NCBI GenBank assembly: GCA_016718155.1
Contig: JADKEH010000001.1
Coordinates: 124,001 to 188,000 of the forward strand
Source of the DNA: Candidatus Rhodoferax randersensis
Lineage (GTDB): Bacteria > Pseudomonadota > Gammaproteobacteria > Burkholderiales > Burkholderiaceae_C
DNA: 64,000 nt
Reading direction: 5' to 3'
The position numbers and the translations under genes were made by a program. The notes beneath the pieces were generated by a model, which saw only the letters and a program-made list of their open reading frames with translations, did not search any database and had not been told where the DNA came from. How positions within the stretch are numbered: position 1 is the first letter of the stretch; every line of letters begins with the position of its first letter. Positions 55,571 to 64,000 of this stretch are shown here, piece after piece.

Positions 55571-56602
55571 ATGAACCACACCCCAATTATTTCCCGGTCG
55601 TTTGTGACGCTGCTGACGCTGTCATTGGCGTTAACGATCAACGTTGCCCACGCCGACGACTATTCGGATGTCTCACAACTGATGCGCACTGGCAAGTCGG
55701 CAGAAGCTATGGTCAAGGCCGATCAGTATTTGGCGGCCAAGCCGCGGGACCCGCAGATGCGCTTCCTCAAGGGCGTGATGCAACGGGACTCAGGCAAGAC
55801 GCCCGAGGCCATCGTCACCTTCACCAAGCTGACCGAGGACTTCCCCGAACTGCCGGAGCCCTACAACAATCTGGCGGTCCTGTATGCGGGGCAGAGCCAG
55901 TTCGACAAAGCGCGTGTCGCGCTGGAGATGGCGATCCGGACCAACCCCAGCTACGCCACCGCCCACGAAAACCTGGGTGACGTCTACGCCAAGCTCGCCA
56001 GCCAGGCTTACAACAAGGCCTTGCAACTCGACGGCAGCAACGCCGCCGTGCCGCCCAAGCTTGCGCTGATTCGCGAGCTGTTCAGCCCGGTACCAAAAGG
56101 TCAACGCCTGAGCACTACCGCCACGCCAGCCGCACCAACGACGGTTGCCCTCGCCGCTGCCCCTGCCGCCGTAGCGGCTTCCGCGCCCATGGCCAAAACA
56201 GCGCCGGTCCCGACCCAGTCGCCGCCCGCCCTTGCCCCGGTGGCTGCCGCCTCGCCGAGCAGCGCAGCAAGCGAAGCTGAAGGCGCCGTGCGTGCTTGGG
56301 CCAAAGCATGGGCCAACAAAGATCTGAACGCCTACCTAGGCGCCTATGGCGAGACTTTCACGCCGCCAGGAGGCCTGTCGCGCAAGGCGTGGGAAGGCGA
56401 GCGGCGTAAACGCATCACGGGCAAGTCCAGTATCCAGGTGAAATTGGAGGGGCTCAGCGTCACGCTCGACGGCGGCAAAGCCATCGCACGATTTCGTCAG
56501 GATTACCGAGCCGATGCACTGGCCGTATCGAGCCGCAAGACGCTTGAACTGACCAAAACCGGCGACCGATGGCTAATCGTCCGAGAATCGACCGGGGCTT
56601 GA
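55571..56602 (+). CDS. Secreted TPR protein with C-terminal NTF2/SnoaL-like domain
   Basis: 343 residues: signal peptide (cleavage near AHA-DD, about residue 28), two to three TPR repeats (about 30-165, with RTGKSAEAMVKADQYLAAKP, AIVTFTKLTEDFPELPEPYN and ARVALEMAIRTNPSY), an Ala/Pro/Thr linker, and an about 105-residue C-terminal domain (RAWAKAWANKDLNAYLGAYG ... WLIVRESTGA) of the NTF2 fold, also seen in the next gene's product. Such C-terminal domains accompany Cds6-type L,D-transpeptidases. It is followed 43 bp later by the L,D-transpeptidase; both probably act in the cell wall. Confidence 0.85.
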   Translation: MNHTPIISRSFVTLLTLSLALTINVAHADDYSDVSQLMRTGKSAEAMVKADQYLAAKPRDPQMRFLKGVMQRDSGKTPEAIVTFTKLTEDFPELPEPYNNLAVLYAGQSQFDKARVALEMAIRTNPSYATAHENLGDVYAKLASQAYNKALQLDGSNAAVPPKLALIRELFSPVPKGQRLSTTATPAAPTTVALAAAPAAVAASAPMAKTAPVPTQSPPALAPVAAASPSSAASEAEGAVRAWAKAWANKDLNAYLGAYGETFTPPGGLSRKAWEGERRKRITGKSSIQVKLEGLSVTLDGGKAIARFRQDYRADALAVSSRKTLELTKTGDRWLIVRESTGA

Positions 56603-56645
56603 TGCGCGTGCTCGTCGCACGCCAAACGCGCAAGGGCGACCAATC

Positions 56646-57917
56646 ATGACGCCAGGGCTGCCATCGCCCGCGCTGGGCAGAATTCTTTCACTGGTGGTCG
56701 CACTGGCGGTGATGCCGTGCTCGATGTCCGTGTTGGCGAGTGCCAAGCCGGTCAACGCAAAGAGGTCCATCCAAAAGGCGCAGGCGCCGGCCCCTTCATC
56801 CAATGACGCCGGCGCCGCCGAGGCGCGACTGATAGAGGTGTACCGACTTACCGCAGCAGCCCGCGTTCGCGATGCTTTAAAACAGGCGCGGTCGCTGGTC
56901 GCGGACTACCCCAACTTCCAGCTTGCACAGTTGGTGTACGGTGACCTGCTCGCTGCGCACGCTCGCCCTGTCAGCATGGTGGGTGATGTTCCAACCAGCA
57001 TGGCACGGGCCGCACAGCCCGTTCTGACGGAACTGCGCGAGGAGTCGGTAATGCGACTCAAGGCACTGCGAGAGCGTCCGCCCGTCGGCCACGTTCCATC
57101 TCCCTTCCTGGCGTTGCCGACGCGCACCAAACATGCCATTGCAGTGGACGCGTCGCGCTCACGCCTGTACCTGTTCAAAAATGGGCCCGCTGGGCTGACC
57201 CTGGTCGCAGACTACTACGTGTCGGTGGGCAAAGCCGGTACCGAAAAGACCGTGGAAGGCGACGCGCGCACACCACTGGGCGTCTACTTCATCACCAGCA
57301 ACCTCAATCCAAAGTCGCTGAAAGAGTTCTACGGCTCGGGTGCTTTGCCAATCAACTATCCCAACGCACTGGACAACAGGCGCGGCAAGACTGGCAGCGG
57401 TATCTGGCTGCATGGAACCCCGCCCGGACAGTTCTCGCGCGCGCCGCTGGCCACTGACGGCTGCGTGGTGCTGGCCAACCCAGATCTGCAGCAGATCGTA
57501 CGCACGGTCGAGGTGGGCACCACACCGGTCGTGATCTCGACGCGTCTGCAGTGGGTGCCACCCCAAAGCTCCAGGGCTGAAGGCAAACCTTTCGAAGACG
57601 CTTTAACGGCTTGGCAAAGCGCCAAGTCCAGCGGCGACTTGAGCAAAGTTTTGAGCTTCTATACACCGGACTTCAACAGCTTTGGAAAGTCCCTGCCTCA
57701 ATGGACCCCGTCGCTGCAGACCGAACTCGGCTTGGTGCGTGGTCGCCCGATCGAGCTCAAGGATCTGAGCCTGCTGCGTTGGACCGATGAAAGCGACACC
57801 ATGGTGGTGACGTTTGGCGAGGTGCCGACCGGCACAAGAACCGGCAAGACCAAACGCCAGTACTGGGTGCGCCATGGCAGTGAGTGGAAAATATTCTTTG
57901 AAGGAGTAATTGGATGA
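56646..57917 (+). CDS. L,D-transpeptidase (YkuD) with C-terminal NTF2-like domain
   Basis: 423 residues: signal peptide or anchor (about 8-35), an N-terminal helical region, a YkuD catalytic domain (about 160-310; AVDASRSRLYLFKNGPAGLT, DARTPLGVYFIT, GIWLHGTPPGQFSRAPLATD and GCVVLANPD) and a C-terminal NTF2-like domain of the type in the preceding protein. The catalytic Cys is in TDGCVVLAN, where most YkuD enzymes have SHGCIR-like sequence. It may cross-link peptidoglycan or attach proteins. The cyclophilin gene starts inside its stop (ATGA). Confidence 0.87.
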   Translation: MTPGLPSPALGRILSLVVALAVMPCSMSVLASAKPVNAKRSIQKAQAPAPSSNDAGAAEARLIEVYRLTAAARVRDALKQARSLVADYPNFQLAQLVYGDLLAAHARPVSMVGDVPTSMARAAQPVLTELREESVMRLKALRERPPVGHVPSPFLALPTRTKHAIAVDASRSRLYLFKNGPAGLTLVADYYVSVGKAGTEKTVEGDARTPLGVYFITSNLNPKSLKEFYGSGALPINYPNALDNRRGKTGSGIWLHGTPPGQFSRAPLATDGCVVLANPDLQQIVRTVEVGTTPVVISTRLQWVPPQSSRAEGKPFEDALTAWQSAKSSGDLSKVLSFYTPDFNSFGKSLPQWTPSLQTELGLVRGRPIELKDLSLLRWTDESDTMVVTFGEVPTGTRTGKTKRQYWVRHGSEWKIFFEGVIG

Positions 57918-58600
57918 GCATCAAGTCTTTTGGTATCACTCGGCGCCTGATCCTGGCCACAACGGCCGCAATGGCTTTGTGCACTGCGGCCTGGGCCGAC
58001 GCCCCGCCCAGGGTCAAATTCGCAACCAGCGCTGGCGACTTCGTCGTTGAAGTCTACCCAGACAAGGCTCCCAAGACGGTGGAGAATTTTCTGCAGTACG
58101 TGCGCGACAAGCATTACGACGGCACGGTCTTTCATCGGGTGATCGAAAACTTCATGGTTCAGGGTGGCGGCTTTGACGCCAAGTACGTCCAGAAGAAGAC
58201 GCGCCCGCCCGTGACCCACGAAGGGCGCGAGGCGCTTGAAAAGGGTGGCCCGCGCAATACCGTTGGAACCTTGGCCATGGCTCGTACCAATGATCCGCAT
58301 TCGGCCTCGGCGCAGTTCTTCATCAACGTCAAGGACAACGCGTTCCTTGATCCAACCGTCATTCCCCCCGGAGACCCGGTTCCCAGGTTCGAACATCGCG
58401 GACGCGTGTTTGAGAACACACCACGTGCCAATTTGCTCAACGCACCGGAGCTGTTTGGCTACACCGTGTTCGGCAAGGTTGTCAGCGGCATGGACGTGGT
58501 CAACCAGATCAAGGTTGCGCCAACTGGTGCGGGCGGCCCATTCCCTTCTGACGTTCCCAAGACACCCATCACTATCAACTCCGCCACTTTGGTCAAATAA
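57914..58600 (+). CDS. Periplasmic peptidyl-prolyl cis-trans isomerase, cyclophilin type (PpiA-like)
   Basis: 228 residues with a signal peptide (about 1-30, ending AAWADA) and a full cyclophilin domain: FHRVIENFMVQGGGFDAKYV, NTVGTLAMARTNDPHSASAQFFIN and LFGYTVFGKVVSGMDVVNQI. It catalyses proline isomerisation in exported proteins. The start (ATG 57914) overlaps the transpeptidase stop as ATGA. Confidence 0.94.
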   Translation: MSIKSFGITRRLILATTAAMALCTAAWADAPPRVKFATSAGDFVVEVYPDKAPKTVENFLQYVRDKHYDGTVFHRVIENFMVQGGGFDAKYVQKKTRPPVTHEGREALEKGGPRNTVGTLAMARTNDPHSASAQFFINVKDNAFLDPTVIPPGDPVPRFEHRGRVFENTPRANLLNAPELFGYTVFGKVVSGMDVVNQIKVAPTGAGGPFPSDVPKTPITINSATLVK

Positions 58601-58603
58601 ATC

Positions 58604-59110
58604 ATGAGCAACCCAAAAGTCGAACTCCACATCACCGATTTCGGCGTGGTCACACTTGAACTCGATCAGGACAAGGCACCCAAATCGGTGGCCAACTTTC
58701 TGAACTACGTCAAGAATGGTCACTACGACAACACCGTCTTTCACCGCGTCATCCCCGGCTTCATGGTGCAAGGCGGCGGCTTTGAGCCCGGCATGAAGCA
58801 AAAGCCCTGCGACGCCGCCATCGAGAACGAAGCCAACAACGGCCTCAAGAACGCCAACTACACCGTGGCCATGGCCCGCACCGGCGATCCCCATTCAGCC
58901 ACCGCGCAGTTCTTCATCAACGTTGCGGACAACGGCTTTCTCAACCACACCGCGCCGTCCGCACAAGGGTGGGGCTACGCCGTATTTGGCAAGGTCGTTG
59001 GAGGCGCCGATGTTGTCGACAAGATCAAGGCTGTCAAGACCGGGCGCAAGGGCTTTCACGATGACGTGCCCAACACCGACGTGGTGATTGAGAAGGCCGT
59101 CGCGCTCTGA
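58604..59110 (+). CDS. ppiB: Cytoplasmic peptidyl-prolyl cis-trans isomerase, cyclophilin type (PpiB-like)
   Basis: 168 residues without a signal peptide: FHRVIPGFMVQGGGFEPGMK, YTVAMARTGDPHSATAQFFI and KVVGGADVVDKIKAVKTG. It lies 3 bp after its exported paralogue, so a tandem duplication that split one cytoplasmic and one periplasmic enzyme is likely. Confidence 0.94.
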   Translation: MSNPKVELHITDFGVVTLELDQDKAPKSVANFLNYVKNGHYDNTVFHRVIPGFMVQGGGFEPGMKQKPCDAAIENEANNGLKNANYTVAMARTGDPHSATAQFFINVADNGFLNHTAPSAQGWGYAVFGKVVGGADVVDKIKAVKTGRKGFHDDVPNTDVVIEKAVAL

Positions 59111-59111
59111 C

Positions 59112-59960
59112 ATGAACGGACCGGCCGGCGCGGTCTCCCCGCCCAGCGCACCGGTCCTGCTTGCGCCCGATCAGTGGCGCGCAATTGACTTCATCTCCGA
59201 CCTGCACCTCCATGCCGGCGAGCCTGACACCATGCGCGCGTGGCAGCACTACCTGCAAACCACTCGCGCTGACGCGGTCTTCATCCTGGGGGACCTGTTC
59301 GATGTGTGGGTTGGTGATGACTGCTTGCTGGATACGTCCGATGGCGGCCCATCCGCCTTCGGGTTCGAACAACAGTGCGCGCAGAGTCTGCGCACCGCCT
59401 CGCAACGGCTGGCATTGTTCTTTCTGCATGGCAACCGCGACTTCCTGATCGGCAACGCCTTTGCCGCCGCCTGCTGCGTAACCCTGCTTGCCGAACCCAC
59501 GGTGCTGGTCTTCGCGGATGAACGCTACCTGCTCTCGCACGGCGACGCGCTGTGCCTGGATGACACCGACTACATGCAATTTCGCACCATGGCGCGCAGT
59601 GACGCATGGCAACGTGCCTTTCTTGACCAGAGCCTGGCCGACAGACAAGCCCTGGGTCAAAGTATCCGGGCCCAAAGCGAGGAGAAGAAACGTCGCAGCA
59701 GCCAGTACATTGACCTGCGAGCCAGCGCCGTCAAGGAGTGGCTGCTGGTGAACCAGAGTCAAACCCTGATTCACGGCCACACCCACAAACCCGCGGTGCA
59801 CGACTTGGGGGCTGGCCTGCGCCGCGTGGTGCTCAGCGATTGGGACGCCCGCAGCGCGCCACCACGCACCGAAGTGCTTCGGCTGCGCCGGGAACCAGCG
59901 CCGGGCACGGCAACGGTTTCACTGCAGCGAATCGAAGCGACTCGCGCCCACCTGTCGTGA
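59112..59960 (+). CDS. lpxH: UDP-2,3-diacylglucosamine diphosphatase
   Basis: 282 residues from ATG 59112, 1 bp after the cyclophilin stop. Calcineurin-like phosphoesterase motifs: FISDLHLHAGEPDTMRA, GDLFDVWVGDD, HGNRDFLIGNAF and INGHTHKP-type LIHGHTHKPAVHDLG. It cleaves UDP-2,3-diacylglucosamine to lipid X in lipid A synthesis. Its stop overlaps the start of the next gene as GTGA. Confidence 0.95.
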   Translation: MNGPAGAVSPPSAPVLLAPDQWRAIDFISDLHLHAGEPDTMRAWQHYLQTTRADAVFILGDLFDVWVGDDCLLDTSDGGPSAFGFEQQCAQSLRTASQRLALFFLHGNRDFLIGNAFAAACCVTLLAEPTVLVFADERYLLSHGDALCLDDTDYMQFRTMARSDAWQRAFLDQSLADRQALGQSIRAQSEEKKRRSSQYIDLRASAVKEWLLVNQSQTLIHGHTHKPAVHDLGAGLRRVVLSDWDARSAPPRTEVLRLRREPAPGTATVSLQRIEATRAHLS

Positions 59961-60778
59961 AGCACTGGCTGCGGGCCTTCCTGACCCGTACGCCTGCGGG
60001 GCGCGACGCGATTCCCGAGGCGTTGTGGCAAGGGACCCTGTCCAGATTCCCGTTCCTGAGCCAGCGCGGCGCCGCTGAGCTGGCCCAGTTGCGGCAACTA
60101 ACCCGTGAGTTCTTGCGGCAAAAGGAGTTCCATGGCACCGATGGACTGACCATTACCGACGCCATGGCGGTGGCCATCGCCAGCCAAGCGTGTCTGCCCA
60201 TTCTGAAACTCGGACCGACGACCCAAGCACTGCGCTGGTACGACGATTTCGTGGGCATCGTGGTCCACCCTGGCGAGGTACTGGCGCACCGCAGCGAGAC
60301 CGACCACATCGGTGTGGTGCACGACTACCAGGAACGCTTGACCGGCGAAGCCATGGCAGGCGGGCCGGTGACCTTGAGCTGGCACGACGTGTGGCAGTCC
60401 GGCACCAGTGCCGCACAGGGCTACAACGTGGTAATCCATGAGTTCATCCACAAGATCGACATGCGAGACGGCGTGGCGGACGGTTGCCCGCCATTGCCAC
60501 CCAACTTCATGGGCGCCGCCACGCCAAAGGCGGCCCGTCAAAGCTGGCTTGAACAAATGAAAATTGAGTTTGTCCGCTTTGGCGACCAAGTCGTGATGGA
60601 ACAGCGCTTCAGCGGTGAGCCGACCTGGCTGGACCCCTATGGCGCGGAGTCGATCGATGAGTTTTTTGCAGTGAGTTGCGAGGCCTACTTCGTCAACCGA
60701 CCGGACTTCTCGCGCGAATTTCCCAGCTTGATTGTGCTCTACGACGCGTTCTTCAGTGCGCCCAGTCCTTCGGATTGA
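59957..60778 (+). CDS. mtfA: MtfA-like zinc metallopeptidase (Mlc titration factor family)
   Basis: 273 residues from GTG 59957 (overlapping the lpxH TGA). The zinc motif HExxH is in NVVIHEFIHKIDMRDG, with a distal Glu in the AESIDEFFAVSCEAYFVN stretch, the MtfA/M90 pattern. In enterobacteria MtfA binds the Mlc regulator; here the partner is unknown. The 3' end overlaps the convergent HD-GYP gene by 26 bp. Confidence 0.9.
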   Translation: MKHWLRAFLTRTPAGRDAIPEALWQGTLSRFPFLSQRGAAELAQLRQLTREFLRQKEFHGTDGLTITDAMAVAIASQACLPILKLGPTTQALRWYDDFVGIVVHPGEVLAHRSETDHIGVVHDYQERLTGEAMAGGPVTLSWHDVWQSGTSAAQGYNVVIHEFIHKIDMRDGVADGCPPLPPNFMGAATPKAARQSWLEQMKIEFVRFGDQVVMEQRFSGEPTWLDPYGAESIDEFFAVSCEAYFVNRPDFSREFPSLIVLYDAFFSAPSPSD

Positions 60779-62372
60779 CTTCATCAATCTGCCAAGGGTC
60801 GAGAAACATCTCGGCATAGCGCTGGTAGATGCGCTGCTCCACGAAAACATCAAACAAATCAGGATCAATGTGGCCATTGAGCCTGAACTTGTTCATGATT
60901 GACATCGCCTGCGACAACTTCATGCCCTGCTTGTAGGGCCGATCCCGCGCCGTCAGCGCCTCGAAAATATCGGCGATGCCCATCACCCTGGCCTGTACCG
61001 ACATCTGCTCGCGACTCAGCCCCTTGGGATAGCCCTTGCCATCCATCCGTTCATGGTGCCCCCCGGCGTACTCCGGCACGTTGCGCAAGTGCTTGGGCCA
61101 GGGCAGTTGCTCCAGCATCTTGATGGTCGCCACGATGTGGTAATTGATGGTGTCGCGCTCGGCCAGCGTCAAAGTGCCAGCGCGGATGGTCAGGTTCTCG
61201 ATTTCGTCGGCGGTCAGAAACTCTGTTTCCACGCCATCGACGTTTCGCCACTTGTGCCCGCTTCCGATGTCGCGCACGCGCTGCAAAGACGCCTCTTTCA
61301 TGGTCTCGGCGCCAACGTTGGTCTGGCGCAGGAATTCACGCTCAGCGTCCAAGGCCTCGATGTCGCTCTGGCAAACCCGCAGAATCTCAGCCTCGGCGTC
61401 CGGCTGATCAGATGCCCGCAGAGCCAGTTGGCGGCGCAGCGCAGCAATTTCGAGATCGCGCTTCAACACCTCGAACCGCGTGTCAATCAGGTTGACTCGG
61501 TCAAACAAGGTCTGCAGCTTGCTGGCCTTGTCGACCACGTGCACGGGCGTGGTGACCTTGCCGCAATCGTGCAACAAGCCTGCGATCTTCAGCTCGTAGC
61601 GGTCCCGATCGTTCATTGCAAACGAGGCCAGGGGGCCGGTTGTGGTCGCATTGACCGCCTCCGCCAGCATCATGGTCAAGGCTGGAACGCGCTGGCAATG
61701 ACCACCCGTGTAATGTGACTTCTCGTCGATGGCGAGGTTGATCAAGTTGATGAAGGCCTCAAACAACTCCTCAAGCTGGGTCATCAACAGCCGGTTGCTC
61801 AAGGCAATGGCGGCCTGCGACGCCAGCGACTCCGCCAGACTTTGGTCCGACAGGGAAAAAGCGGTGACTTCCCCGCCACCTGGCGTGGCGTTGAGCAGTT
61901 GCAGCACGCCAATGATCTCGCCCTCATGATTCTTCATCGGCACGGCAAGAAATGACTGTGAGCGGTACCCGGTGCGCTCGTCAAACTGGCGCGTGCCGGA
62001 GAAGTCAAAGTTCGGCTCCGTGTAGGCGTCCACGATATTGACGGTTTGCTGGTGAATCGCCGCGTAGGCCGCGACCAGTGAATCATTGGGTGCGCCTTGC
62101 GCGTCGACCAGCGGCAAATCCGGAAAACTGATGGGAATGCCCGAAGTCCCACCCATGGCGATGTGCAGGGAGTCGGTACGGATGATTTCGAACCGAAGCG
62201 AACCCCCATCATCCGACAAACGGTACAGCGTGCCACCGTCCGCATGGGTAATGGTCTTGGCGGCAAGCAGGATGTTCTCCAGCAGGCGATCGATATCGCG
62301 CTCCCTGGACAGCGAGGCGCCAATGACGTTGAGCTGCTCAAGCCGCTTGAGCATGTCATTCACTGAATCCAT
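60753..62372 (-). CDS. GAF and HD-GYP domain protein (putative c-di-GMP phosphodiesterase)
   Basis: 539 residues: N-terminal GAF domain (about 15-175, with LLENILLAAKTITHADGGTL), a helical linker, and an HD-GYP domain split by about 100 residues between the metal site LLHDCGKVTTPVHVVDK and the signature GGHHERMDGKGYPKGLSRE. The long insert is charged and possibly coiled coil. The GAF suggests a small-molecule sensing input; it has no partner kinase nearby. It is convergent with mtfA. Confidence 0.9.
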   Translation of the reverse strand: MDSVNDMLKRLEQLNVIGASLSRERDIDRLLENILLAAKTITHADGGTLYRLSDDGGSLRFEIIRTDSLHIAMGGTSGIPISFPDLPLVDAQGAPNDSLVAAYAAIHQQTVNIVDAYTEPNFDFSGTRQFDERTGYRSQSFLAVPMKNHEGEIIGVLQLLNATPGGGEVTAFSLSDQSLAESLASQAAIALSNRLLMTQLEELFEAFINLINLAIDEKSHYTGGHCQRVPALTMMLAEAVNATTTGPLASFAMNDRDRYELKIAGLLHDCGKVTTPVHVVDKASKLQTLFDRVNLIDTRFEVLKRDLEIAALRRQLALRASDQPDAEAEILRVCQSDIEALDAEREFLRQTNVGAETMKEASLQRVRDIGSGHKWRNVDGVETEFLTADEIENLTIRAGTLTLAERDTINYHIVATIKMLEQLPWPKHLRNVPEYAGGHHERMDGKGYPKGLSREQMSVQARVMGIADIFEALTARDRPYKQGMKLSQAMSIMNKFRLNGHIDPDLFDVFVEQRIYQRYAEMFLDPWQIDEVNPKDWAH

Positions 62373-62491
62373 GTGCCCTCCTTGCGTTTCTTGCCAAGCT
62401 GACGCGGTGCCCGCCAGGTTTCGATTCTTTCACATCCAGGACCAGCGCGATGACCCAAAGACGTCGCGGGCACGGGTAACCCGTGAACCCG

Positions 62492-64000
62492 TCAGGCTTT
62501 GAGCAGCACCTTTAGCGCATTTTGCATCCTGCGCGCTGAGTCGGCATCGAAACCGCTGGACAGCACGTGTGCGACGTCTTGCTCCCATGTCTGGGCCGGA
62601 ATCGGATCATTGCGCCGGGTCAGCAACTGCAACTGTAGCGCCCGACGGGCTTCCAGATGCGCAGCCGGTGTGGGCAACTCCGCGGCCATCTCAAGCCGCA
62701 GCAAAGGTACCGCCGCACTGCCCGACGGCGCGCTGGCCAGTGCCTTCGCCCAGGCGCCTCTGGCCGATGACCCGACTCGCCCCCCGATCTCCTGCGTAGA
62801 CGGAACCTGGGCACCATCTCGGCTTTCCCAGGCGGTCAAGAGCTGCGTCAGCGCCTCGCCGTGCGCTTGCGCCGCTAGCTTTTTCAGCGCAAATTGGGCA
62901 TGCTCCAAAGCCTCACGCTGGGCACGAAAAGCGGTGTCCCCCAGGCGTGGCGCTTCATCGGTGGGCCGTGCATCGGCACGCCACGCGCCTCGCTCACCAC
63001 GCGCGCCGGTGCGTGCTGCATCACGGGGATTGCGTTCATCGGGGCGCCCCGGTCCGCGACCATCGTGCGCGCCCCGTGTGGCGTCCTTGCGGTCGCCGAA
63101 CTTGCCGCCGCGAGCGGGCGCTGGCTCGGCCTTCTTCATGCCCGGTCGGTCATCCCCACGAACCGCCCGCACGGGTTTTCGGGGCAAAGTGATTGCCGGC
63201 GCCGGCGCGTTGGTGCCCGACGTCGCCACCGCCGTGTCAATACCGTTGGCCGGCAAAACGTCGCTCGACGTCGCGCCATCAACCTCGCTCTGGCCCCCAG
63301 CCATGTCGGGCTGCGCCGCCTGGTCCGCCACCCCGTCGCCGGCCTGGCGCTGCGCCTGTACCGCAGCTTGCACCGCAACCTGAGCCTGCGCCTGACCGCG
63401 CAAAGCGGCGTCCAGCGCGCCCATGGCGGCCCTGATGGCGGTGGCATCGCCTGCGCCGTTGGCTTTTTCAAGCGCTTTGGCCGCTTCAAGCACAACCCGA
63501 TCGCGCTCGCCCAAAGCCAGATCAGCCTTCTCGCGCTCAGCGGTCTTGCGCTGGAACGCGTCATCGATCGGCTTGCGAAAGGCGTCCCACAGCTTTTGCT
63601 CCTGTCGGCGCTCCATGGGCACGGCATGCGCTTCCGCCTGCCAGCGCTGTTGCAGCGCCTTGACCGCATCGACACGCAGAACCGCCGCGTCGCCCAAGAC
63701 TCTGGCCTCGTCGATCATGGCCTGGCGCCGCAGCAAGCTTTGCTTTTGCAGCGCCTCCAAGGGAGCCGCCGCAGCGGCAATGGCGTCTTTCCATAGCGGC
63801 TGCAACTCAGCGAACGCCTTCTCCCCAAGATGCCCGGCATCCCGCCAGCGGTCAGCGAACTCGTGCAGCAGGCGACTAAAACCCTTCCAATCGTCATCCA
63901 AGGCGGTGGTGTTGGCCGCCGACCAAGCCTTCAGCTCCTCAATCAGCGCCAGGCGCTGCGCGCGATGCTGGGTGGCGTCCAGGCGGACCTTCTCCAACCA
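62492..64000 (-). CDS. DUF349 domain protein (N-terminal part beyond the right edge)
   Basis: About 502 residues are visible; the frame stays open to the window edge, so the true start lies outside. DUF349 repeats of about 70 residues appear (WKGFSRLLHEFADRWRDAGH..., LWDAFRKPIDDAFQRK) with the alternating helix pattern of that family, followed by a Gly/Ala/Arg-rich linker (about 250-345) and a C-terminal globular part. Function unknown in bacteria; long, basic linkers may bind nucleic acid. Confidence 0.8.
   Translation of the reverse strand, partial: WLEKVRLDATQHRAQRLALIEELKAWSAANTTALDDDWKGFSRLLHEFADRWRDAGHLGEKAFAELQPLWKDAIAAAAAPLEALQKQSLLRRQAMIDEARVLGDAAVLRVDAVKALQQRWQAEAHAVPMERRQEQKLWDAFRKPIDDAFQRKTAEREKADLALGERDRVVLEAAKALEKANGAGDATAIRAAMGALDAALRGQAQAQVAVQAAVQAQRQAGDGVADQAAQPDMAGGQSEVDGATSSDVLPANGIDTAVATSGTNAPAPAITLPRKPVRAVRGDDRPGMKKAEPAPARGGKFGDRKDATRGAHDGRGPGRPDERNPRDAARTGARGERGAWRADARPTDEAPRLGDTAFRAQREALEHAQFALKKLAAQAHGEALTQLLTAWESRDGAQVPSTQEIGGRVGSSARGAWAKALASAPSGSAAVPLLRLEMAAELPTPAAHLEARRALQLQLLTRRNDPIPAQTWEQDVAHVLSSGFDADSARRMQNALKVLLKA

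Overview
The window looks like chromosome from a facultatively anaerobic betaproteobacterium of the Burkholderiales, most likely Comamonadaceae (Rhodoferax/Polaromonas-like). This rests on gene content and order (accA - DNA glycosylase - cysS - TPR - L,D-transpeptidase - two cyclophilins - lpxH; a full cbb3 oxidase locus with Fnr), high GC coding sequence, Bug-type solute-binding protein, small Trp-rich protein and short dispersed hairpins. It is inference; no database was searched.

Layout. 1-9300: propionyl-CoA/methylmalonyl-CoA module on the minus strand (mutase, MeaB, PccB, PccA, start of an epimerase-like VOC gene) with a divergent GntR regulator; a vapBC toxin-antitoxin cassette sits between the mutase and meaB. 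9393-10638: a small exported protein and a glutathione S-transferase. 10663-12666: a complete IS1182-type insertion sequence followed by a ~206-bp remnant of a related copy. 12794-17503: a four-gene 2-oxoacid:ferredoxin oxidoreductase operon. 17646-20272: EamA transporter, dusA, TauE/SafE-like protein. 20280-30997: anaerobic/microaerobic respiration block (hemN, fnr, a small Cys-containing membrane protein, ccoH, ccoG, ccoP, ccoQ, ccoO, ccoN, ccoS, ccoI, universal stress protein) with FNR-box-like sites. 31047-34943: response regulator with HD-GYP domain plus hybrid histidine kinase. 35122-38498: malonyl-CoA synthetase, enoyl-CoA hydratase, Bug protein. 38530-47342: lgt, regulator, ceramidase-like protein, cytochrome c, acs, UPF0114 protein, class I fumarase, hypothetical protein. 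48404-64000: tRNA-Ser(GCT), lysC, tilS, TonB-C protein, accA, glycosylase, cysS, envelope module (TPR protein, L,D-transpeptidase, cyclophilins), lpxH, mtfA, a GAF/HD-GYP protein and a truncated DUF349 gene.

The genes fit an organism that oxidises propionate/odd-chain acyl units and acetate (PccAB, epimerase, mutase, Acs, fumarase) and respires at low oxygen with a high-affinity cbb3 oxidase under Fnr control.

Three stretches look like sequencing or assembly artefacts rather than biology: 118 bp inside pccA (about 2207-2324), a C8G19 run at the ccoN 3' end (26448-26474), and about 920 bases without a single T on the + strand (47484-48403). They break or distort neighbouring genes and should be re-sequenced before any conclusion is drawn. 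No wholly new system could be demonstrated; the best leads are the small Cys-containing protein of the cbb3 locus, the paired NTF2-like envelope proteins, and the GCTAC-N7-(G/A)TAGC hairpin found inside genes.
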